Source: a bacterium
Lineage (GTDB): Bacteria; SZUA-79; Acidulodesulfobacterales; Acidulodesulfobacteraceae
Direction: 5' to 3'
Assembly: GCA_021828445.1 (NCBI GenBank)
Contig: JAJZJD010000014.1
Coordinates: forward strand, 1 to 9,554
Length of the DNA: 9,554 nt
Under the pieces are notes generated by a model that was not told the origin of the DNA, ran no database searches, and worked only from the letters and a program-made list of their open reading frames with translations. Numbering within the stretch: the stretch's first letter is position 1; each line of letters starts with the position of its first letter. Positions 4,223 to 9,554 of this stretch are shown here, piece after piece. The position numbers were made by a program, and so were the translations under genes.

Positions 4223-6220
4223 ATGGAAAAATTTTTAGAAGATGCGGCTATTCAAAACCATCCTTTGCGAATTTTAAGGGATTTTTTGGAAAAAGAAGAA
4301 TCTTTTGAAAAAAGCAAACAATATGACCAGATGAGATTCGTTGGTTATGTTTTGGATATCGGTTATGATGAAATTACTATAATTACAAATGATCCCTTCA
4401 AGATAGCCGTAGGCGGGGTGCCTCGCAATTCACTTCTTATAATGTGTCCTGCTGCCTATAAAAAAAATAATTTTGCAATTCCGCCGCATTTTACTCTTTT
4501 ACGCGTTTTGGATTCTGCTTCGACGCCCTTATCTGGTGAGGTTCAACAAACGTATTTTGAACTTCAAAAGAAATCAATGCCCGAACTTGATGTGTTTACT
4601 CAAAGCGAATTGCAGTGGGGTGCTCTTAAAACAGGAGTGCTCGGCATGTATTATCCTCATCCATATAATCTTAACGAAGTTGAATTTTCCGGTGATTTAA
4701 ACAATTTTGTTAGCGCTCATAAATATCTTATATATGCGCCGGACGATAAGCTGCTTGACTTAGTTAATAATTCTCTTGTCCCTAATAAGCATAGATTTCA
4801 AATTGGAAAGTTAAGATTTACAGAGTGTCGTCTTCCATTACCAAATAAAAAACAACCAGATGTTGATATTGTTCTTTCGACGGATGATTTTCTTGGCTGT
4901 AGAACCGCTATGTTTGGCAAAACACGCCTTGGGAAAAGCAATGTTGTAAAATTAATTGTTCAGAGTTTAATTGAAACCACAAAAGAAACGGGAAATGTTG
5001 GACAGTTAATTTTTGATATAAATGGAGAATATGCAAACGATAATCCACAAGACGATAATAGATCAATAGCAACCGCTTATCCGGATGTTTGTTCGATATA
5101 TGCGTTGACTCCTAAAATTAATACCCCTTCTAAGCCTTTAAAGTTAAATTTTTATGAAAATCCGAGCCAATCCAAAATGGTTCTCGCAAGTCTTTTAAGA
5201 GATGCAGGTCGAACGTCAGGATATATAGAAACATTTAACAGTGTTGAATTACCTGTTTTAGAAGAAGTACGTCAATTTGTTGAGGGAAGCGACAAGATAC
5301 GAGCGACTAGAAAATTGCAGATGTATTGGGCTGTGCTAAGAAAAGCAGGATATCCAGTAAATGAGGCTGAATTGAGGAAATTAGCGCCAATTGGCAGGAT
5401 ATCAAGTCAGTTTAATCCTGGATTCAAAGGAGAATTAAGGAATGCGGTATATAGTAGCGAAAATTCACCAGTTCCGGATCCACCAAGCAATTTAAGCGAA
5501 TTAGTTAGAGAGCTGGAGATAATAGCAAGATTCAGAAGAGGTAATAGCTCAAATAGGGTATTCATTTCAAGCAGTGGGAACCAACTTTTTGAAGCAGATG
5601 ATATTGCAATGTTAGAATTTTTAGAACCGGCGCCTGGACGCAGTGGAATTTCGTTATTACAACCATTTAGGATATATCATGACCAAAATGCAGGTAATTT
5701 TATAAATGAAATTCTCCAATTTTTAGATCAAGGCAGGACAGTAATTTTAGATCTTGGAAATGCTAATGAAGCTGTTATGCAATATTTTTCACGTGAACTA
5801 TCTGAAGCTGTTTTTAAGCGTCAGACGGAAAAGTTTACGAGCAATGGACTAGGAAATCATTTTATTCAATTGTATTTCGAAGAAGCACATAACCTTTTTA
5901 AAGATAACGATAACAGCGACGAAACTAAAATATATAGAAGATTTGCAAAAGAAGGGGCAAAATATCATATAGGCATGGTTTATTCAACGCAATCTCCGAC
6001 CACAATATTATCAGACCTATTGGCGCAGACCGAGAATTTTTTTGTTGCACATTTAGCTTCTCAAGACGATGTAAATAAACTTTCTAAGGTTAATATTGCC
6101 TATGAAAGTTTAAAAAATGACATTTTACGTGCAAAAACGCAAGGTTACATAAGAATGCTTACAAGATCGCATCGTTTTGTTATATCAATGCAGGCATTAA
6201 AATTTTCTCCAAAAAAATAA
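4223..6220 (+). CDS. herA: HerA-like DNA-translocating ATPase
   Basis: This 665-residue protein fits the HerA/FtsK superfamily. The N-terminal 200 residues (MRFVGYVLDIGYDEITI onward) look like a HAS-type beta-barrel. Walker A is GKTRLGKS at 232-239, followed by the HerA-type strand LIFDINGEY at 262-270. A long helical insert (about 310-440) precedes TVILDLGN at 506-513, the Walker B-like FEEAHNLF at 552-559, and STQSPTTI at 588-595 as a sensor-like segment with a conserved glutamine. Such proteins form hexameric rings that pump double-stranded DNA and usually pair with NurA, whose gene follows 17 bases downstream. A methyltransferase precedes it, unlike the repair operons of archaea and Deinococcus, which suggests phage defence. 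The ATPase motifs look complete. An alternative assignment is a DUF87 ATPase partnered with another effector, but the NurA neighbour argues against it. Confidence 0.88.
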   Translation: MEKFLEDAAIQNHPLRILRDFLEKEESFEKSKQYDQMRFVGYVLDIGYDEITIITNDPFKIAVGGVPRNSLLIMCPAAYKKNNFAIPPHFTLLRVLDSASTPLSGEVQQTYFELQKKSMPELDVFTQSELQWGALKTGVLGMYYPHPYNLNEVEFSGDLNNFVSAHKYLIYAPDDKLLDLVNNSLVPNKHRFQIGKLRFTECRLPLPNKKQPDVDIVLSTDDFLGCRTAMFGKTRLGKSNVVKLIVQSLIETTKETGNVGQLIFDINGEYANDNPQDDNRSIATAYPDVCSIYALTPKINTPSKPLKLNFYENPSQSKMVLASLLRDAGRTSGYIETFNSVELPVLEEVRQFVEGSDKIRATRKLQMYWAVLRKAGYPVNEAELRKLAPIGRISSQFNPGFKGELRNAVYSSENSPVPDPPSNLSELVRELEIIARFRRGNSSNRVFISSSGNQLFEADDIAMLEFLEPAPGRSGISLLQPFRIYHDQNAGNFINEILQFLDQGRTVILDLGNANEAVMQYFSRELSEAVFKRQTEKFTSNGLGNHFIQLYFEEAHNLFKDNDNSDETKIYRRFAKEGAKYHIGMVYSTQSPTTILSDLLAQTENFFVAHLASQDDVNKLSKVNIAYESLKNDILRAKTQGYIRMLTRSHRFVISMQALKFSPKK

Positions 6221-6225
6221 AATAT

Positions 6226-6231
6226 AGGAAG
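6226..6231 (+). promoter_or_regulatory. Ribosome-binding site of the nurA-like gene
   Basis: AGGAAG lies 6 bases before ATG 6238 in the 17-base gap after the herA-like gene. It supports the chosen start and co-transcription. Confidence 0.65.
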
Positions 6232-6237
6232 AACTTT

Positions 6238-7569
6238 ATGCCGTATCAAGGCGGAAATAGATTACCTGCGGAAAAAGCAAGTAAACTTGGACACTTAGAT
6301 GTTATACGAAGTCCTTTGGTTCAACAGTTATGTAAAAATTTTAATGACCCTAATTGTTGTTTGCCCGTATCTTCAAAGATTTTATGGCAGAATTTGCCTA
6401 ATTCAGGCAACGAAGCAAATATAATATTTTCAACCGACGGTTCATTGCAAGTAATTGAAAATCGACAACCTCCGCATAAAGCAATTGCGTTCGTAAAAAC
6501 CGTATTATTTAAAATCGATCAACATGCTATTTCAAAATTAGACAGAGAAACGCCGAATCCTTTTGCAATAAGAGATTTAATGTCGGATTCTGCACTTTTT
6601 CATGCTACAGCTTTTCCTTTAAGGCATGCCGTAATTCCTGGAAAGACTATCTATCACGCTGTTAGGGAGATAATCTACGAGTCCATAAAAGACAAAGGGC
6701 TTAATGATGCAATTGACGGTGCGATAATGGAAACATTAAAATGGCTTGTTTACGAAAAATGGAATCCAACGCCGAAAACTCAACTTGAAAAATTTGGTTG
6801 TCCACATTGCAAGGAAAATGTTGCGACCCTCCAATTTGATGAAGAAAAAGGGAAATGCCCTGGATGTAATGGCGAAATATATATTACGGATATGTTCGGA
6901 CTGCATTTAAATATGCAGGACGATTTTGCGCCAAATCAAGTTGCGTCAGATTATATGTCCGTAAATGAAACATTGATGATATTTACTCCGATAAGATATT
7001 TCTGGGAAACAAATAAAGATGTGCTTAAAAACTGCCTTATGATTAAAGACGGCCCTTTGTCGTTAAGAGCAACTCTTGCTAAGTTAGCAGCACCGATAAG
7101 GCGTTTTTTTAGATTTGCAAAAGAATCGGAAGTAGAAATAGCAATGATTGGACAAGAAAAATCCGGAATGTTTTATGACCATTTGCAGCTGATTGGAAAT
7201 ACCGCTCCAAATTATTCGATTTTCATTCCGAATAATGAATACATTAGAAGTGAAATTCAACATTCTAATTCAATAGGTATTTATGGTCAGGATACTAATT
7301 ATGGCGCTAAAGTTTTTATAAAGTATAATGATTATCACAAAATGGTAATCAATATACCGACTGGCGAAAAGGGCGAGTTTGTCAATAATCCATCATCGGC
7401 AAATTTAATTGCATTCGAAAGAATTATTGCAACATTGCCTAAAATATTAAGCAATAGATATGAGGGGGCATTATTTCCTATTGAATTAGCAAATGGAGTC
7501 GCATCTCTATCTACATATCCTTCGGCGAAAGTATTGAAATTGTTTTCTAAAGACGCGATCGAAAAATAA
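6238..7569 (+). CDS. nurA: NurA-like nuclease with an inserted zinc ribbon
   Basis: The 443-residue protein shows the two signature acidic motifs of the NurA domain: IIFSTDGS with Asp67 (first metal-binding motif) and LMIKDGPL with Asp271. The C-terminal part contains GAKVFIKYNDYHKMVINIP (about 356-374), where the family usually ends its fold with a conserved tyrosine/histidine region. NurA dimers nick and degrade DNA threaded through the HerA ring and need Mn2+ in characterised members. Between the two motifs sits CPHC (188-191) and CPGC (207-210), a four-cysteine zinc ribbon not found in the short archaeal NurA proteins as I recall them. It may bind DNA or HerA. With HerA immediately upstream and a methyltransferase first, the protein is probably the nuclease of a modification-dependent defence system. 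The family call is by motif reading; similarity outside the motifs is low. Confidence 0.75.
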   Translation: MPYQGGNRLPAEKASKLGHLDVIRSPLVQQLCKNFNDPNCCLPVSSKILWQNLPNSGNEANIIFSTDGSLQVIENRQPPHKAIAFVKTVLFKIDQHAISKLDRETPNPFAIRDLMSDSALFHATAFPLRHAVIPGKTIYHAVREIIYESIKDKGLNDAIDGAIMETLKWLVYEKWNPTPKTQLEKFGCPHCKENVATLQFDEEKGKCPGCNGEIYITDMFGLHLNMQDDFAPNQVASDYMSVNETLMIFTPIRYFWETNKDVLKNCLMIKDGPLSLRATLAKLAAPIRRFFRFAKESEVEIAMIGQEKSGMFYDHLQLIGNTAPNYSIFIPNNEYIRSEIQHSNSIGIYGQDTNYGAKVFIKYNDYHKMVINIPTGEKGEFVNNPSSANLIAFERIIATLPKILSNRYEGALFPIELANGVASLSTYPSAKVLKLFSKDAIEK

Positions 7570-7588
7570 ATCGTATATTTTGTACGAT
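7570..7588. repeat. Small hairpin after the nurA-like gene
   Basis: ATCGTA and TACGAT form a perfect 6-bp stem around TATTTTG directly behind the TAA stop. No T-run follows, so it would be a weak terminator at best. Further on, TATAAT at 7621-7626 resembles a -10 box but has no fitting -35 and lies too close to ATG 7636 for a normal leader. Whether the next gene has its own promoter is therefore open. Confidence 0.3.
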
Positions 7589-7635
7589 GAACATTTAAAG
7601 AGCAAACGAATATAAGCTATTATAATGAGGGTCTA

Positions 7636-9554
7636 ATGAAAATTATCGATATTCTTGAAAAAGTAAACAAGCTACCCTTAAGTTCAAGAGATAAAGGTTC
7701 TTTTTTCGAAAAATTAATCGCTAAATATTTATTAACCGACCCTGAATATGCAAATAAAATTGATAAGGTATGGACATGGGGAGAGTGGGACGAGTGTCCG
7801 GATAGAGGAATGGATAGCGGCATAGATTTGGTTGTCCGCGAGATAGATACGGGAAATTATTGGGCTGTGCAGTGCAAATTTTTCGACCGGGAATATAATT
7901 TGCAAAAAGCCGATATAGATTCATTTTTTACGGCATCGGGCAAGAGATATAAAATTAACGGAGAATACAAAGCTTTTGATTACCGTTTGATAGTATCTAC
8001 TACCGATAACTGGAGCAGTGAAGCCGAAAAAGCTCTTCAAAATCAAACCATATCAACACATAGGATAACACTTGAAAACCTCGAGGAAAGCCCTGTTGAC
8101 TGGAGCCTCTTTGATATAGGCAATCTGGAAGAAATAAAGCTTAAACCTAAAAGAGTCTTAAGACCCCATCAGGAAGAGGCTATTGAATCGGTAATAAATG
8201 GGTTTCAAAATAACGACCGCGGAAAACTTATTATGGCCTGCGGAACCGGGAAGACCCTCACTGCATTGCGGCTCTGTGAGAAATATGCGCCGAAAGGACG
8301 GATTCTGTTTTTAGCGCCGTCTATAGCTCTCGTCTCTCAGAGTCTGAGGGACTGGACTGCGGATGCTTATGAGCCGTTTAATGCCTTTGCGGTTTGTTCC
8401 GATACAAAAGTTGGAAAAGACGATGAAGATATAAGAGTTCATGAGCTTGCATATCCCTCTACAACGGATGCCAAAAAACTTGTTCAAGCCGTTAATAGCA
8501 TTAATAACGACAGAATGACCGTTATATTCTCCACATATCAATCAATTCAGGTTATATCGGATGCGCAAAAACAAGGTATCGGCTCTTTCGATATTATTAT
8601 ATGCGACGAAGCTCACCGCACAACGGGCGCAACCCTGCTGAATGAGGAAGATTCCGAGTTCGTCAAGGTACACGACAATAATGTGATCAACGGCAAAAAG
8701 AGGCTTTATATGACGGCCACTCCCCGCATTTATAACGATACGGTAAAGAAAAAAGCCGATGAAGCCAGCGCCTCTTTGTTTTCTATGGACGACGAAAAAA
8801 TTTACGGAAAACAGTTTTATGAGTTGAGTTTTGGAAAGGCTGTTGAAATGAACCTGCTATCCGATTATAAAGTTATGATTACAGTTGTGAACGAAAATGA
8901 AATGGCGGAATTAGTTAATCAATACAATATTAATGAAAAGGAAGCCGTTACTACGGAACTTGCAACGAAGATAATAGGAAGTTGGAAGGCTTTAATGGGA
9001 CGGGAATTGTTTTCTATCGACGATAATGGAATGGAAAGTATTGATAATAAGCGTATGCGCATGGCGGTTGCATTTTCTAAGTCGATTAAAGCGTCCACGG
9101 AAATGTCTAAAGTGTTTAAAAAAATGGTAAGTTTACATGAAGGCTCATTGGCTGAATCCGGTTTTGATATGGACCATGTTGACGGCACCATGAACATTAT
9201 GGTGAGGCAAAAAAAATTGAACTGGCTCAAAGAAAGCGCAGATAAAAGTGAATGCCGAATCCTTTCAAATGCGAAATGTCTTTCAGAAGGCGTGGACGTG
9301 CCGGCATTAGATGCGGTAATATTCTACGACAAAAAAGAATCCATAATGGATATAGTCCAATCAATAGGCAGGGTTATGCGTAAGTCGGAAGGTAAGGATT
9401 ATGGATATATTATACTGCCGGTTTCTATTCCTAACCAGGATGTAAATAATTATAACGATTATGTTGACACGAACCAAAGATTTAAAGAAATATGGAAGGT
9501 ATTAAAAGCCCTGCGCTCTCACGATGAAAGTTTAGTGGATGAGGCGGAGTTCAG
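7636..9554 (+). CDS. Type ISP restriction enzyme or Mrr-helicase, N-terminal 639 codons, cut by the window
   Basis: The frame is open from ATG 7636 to the window edge, with GAGGG at 7627-7631 as ribosome-binding site. Residues 1-150 form a PD-(D/E)XK nuclease: Glu25 in FFEKLIAKYL, Asp64 in DSGIDLVV, and Gln79-x-Lys81 in WAVQCKFF. A superfamily 2 helicase follows: Q-motif-like LRPHQEEAI (175-183), Walker A MACGTGKT (200-207), DEAH (324-327), YMTATP (358-363) and QSIGRVMR (575-582). The closing segment WKVLKALRSHDESL resembles the helicase-coupler junction of type ISP enzymes such as LlaGI and LlaBIII. Those are about 1,600-residue single chains that continue into an adenine methyltransferase and a target-recognition domain, translocate along DNA by ATP hydrolysis and cut when two enzymes meet. 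The methyltransferase part would lie outside the window, so a shorter nuclease-helicase protein working with HerA-NurA remains possible. The gene is GC-richer than its neighbours. Confidence 0.85.
   Translation, partial: MKIIDILEKVNKLPLSSRDKGSFFEKLIAKYLLTDPEYANKIDKVWTWGEWDECPDRGMDSGIDLVVREIDTGNYWAVQCKFFDREYNLQKADIDSFFTASGKRYKINGEYKAFDYRLIVSTTDNWSSEAEKALQNQTISTHRITLENLEESPVDWSLFDIGNLEEIKLKPKRVLRPHQEEAIESVINGFQNNDRGKLIMACGTGKTLTALRLCEKYAPKGRILFLAPSIALVSQSLRDWTADAYEPFNAFAVCSDTKVGKDDEDIRVHELAYPSTTDAKKLVQAVNSINNDRMTVIFSTYQSIQVISDAQKQGIGSFDIIICDEAHRTTGATLLNEEDSEFVKVHDNNVINGKKRLYMTATPRIYNDTVKKKADEASASLFSMDDEKIYGKQFYELSFGKAVEMNLLSDYKVMITVVNENEMAELVNQYNINEKEAVTTELATKIIGSWKALMGRELFSIDDNGMESIDNKRMRMAVAFSKSIKASTEMSKVFKKMVSLHEGSLAESGFDMDHVDGTMNIMVRQKKLNWLKESADKSECRILSNAKCLSEGVDVPALDAVIFYDKKESIMDIVQSIGRVMRKSEGKDYGYIILPVSIPNQDVNNYNDYVDTNQRFKEIWKVLKALRSHDESLVDEAEF

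Noticed and set aside
4473..4700. Second plus-strand frame inside the herA-like gene
   Set aside because: Out-of-frame shadow within an intact, motif-rich gene.
7621..7626. Dedicated promoter for the nuclease-helicase gene
   Set aside because: TATAAT is present, but no -35 hexamer is found at 16-18 bases and the distance to the ATG is only 9 bases.
7620..9230. Minus-strand frames opposite the nuclease-helicase gene
   Set aside because: All lie antisense to a continuous coding frame with recognisable nuclease and helicase motifs.

Overview
This window looks like a defence island in a low-GC bacterium. Genes begin with ATG, GTG and probably TTG, and all stop codons, including TGA, read as ordinary stops. 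Ribosome-binding sites of the AGGAG type precede several genes. Nothing in the sequence fixes the taxon. The base composition is patchy: very AT-rich in the Kiwa pair, intermediate in the methyltransferase-HerA-NurA block, clearly GC-richer in the last gene. That suggests assembly from several sources.

Left end (1-877): the C-terminal half of a tyrosine recombinase, which begins before the window, is followed 5 bases later by a small basic protein of unknown function. The recombinase marks this as part of an integrated or formerly mobile element.

Middle scar (878-1860): no intact gene is visible. It holds a double hairpin lying between convergent genes, a frameshifted DUF2442 gene and the last codons of a DUF4160 gene on the minus strand, a GC-rich hairpin of unknown role, a 43-codon minus-strand open frame ending in a perfect Shine-Dalgarno sequence, and a decayed second copy of the small basic protein carrying two GAA-to-TAA nonsense changes. 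This is a graveyard of accessory genes.

Defence block 1 (about 1817-3275): a promoter candidate followed by a membrane protein and a DUF4868 protein that overlap by one base. These read as KwaA and KwaB of the Kiwa anti-phage system.

Defence block 2 (3388-7569): a Dam/D12-type adenine methyltransferase, a HerA-like pumping ATPase and a NurA-like nuclease with an inserted four-cysteine zinc ribbon, spaced 10 and 17 bases apart. I infer a modification plus translocase-nuclease system. The methyltransferase would mark self DNA and HerA-NurA would degrade unmarked or invading DNA. I know of no established name for exactly this three-gene set.

Defence block 3 (7636 to the right edge): the first 639 codons of a large single-chain protein with a PD-(D/E)XK (Mrr-like) nuclease followed by a superfamily 2 helicase. 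It is most likely a type ISP (LlaGI/LlaBIII-like) restriction-modification enzyme whose methyltransferase part lies beyond the window. It stands 66 bases behind nurA and could either be independent or form a fourth member of the HerA-NurA cassette.
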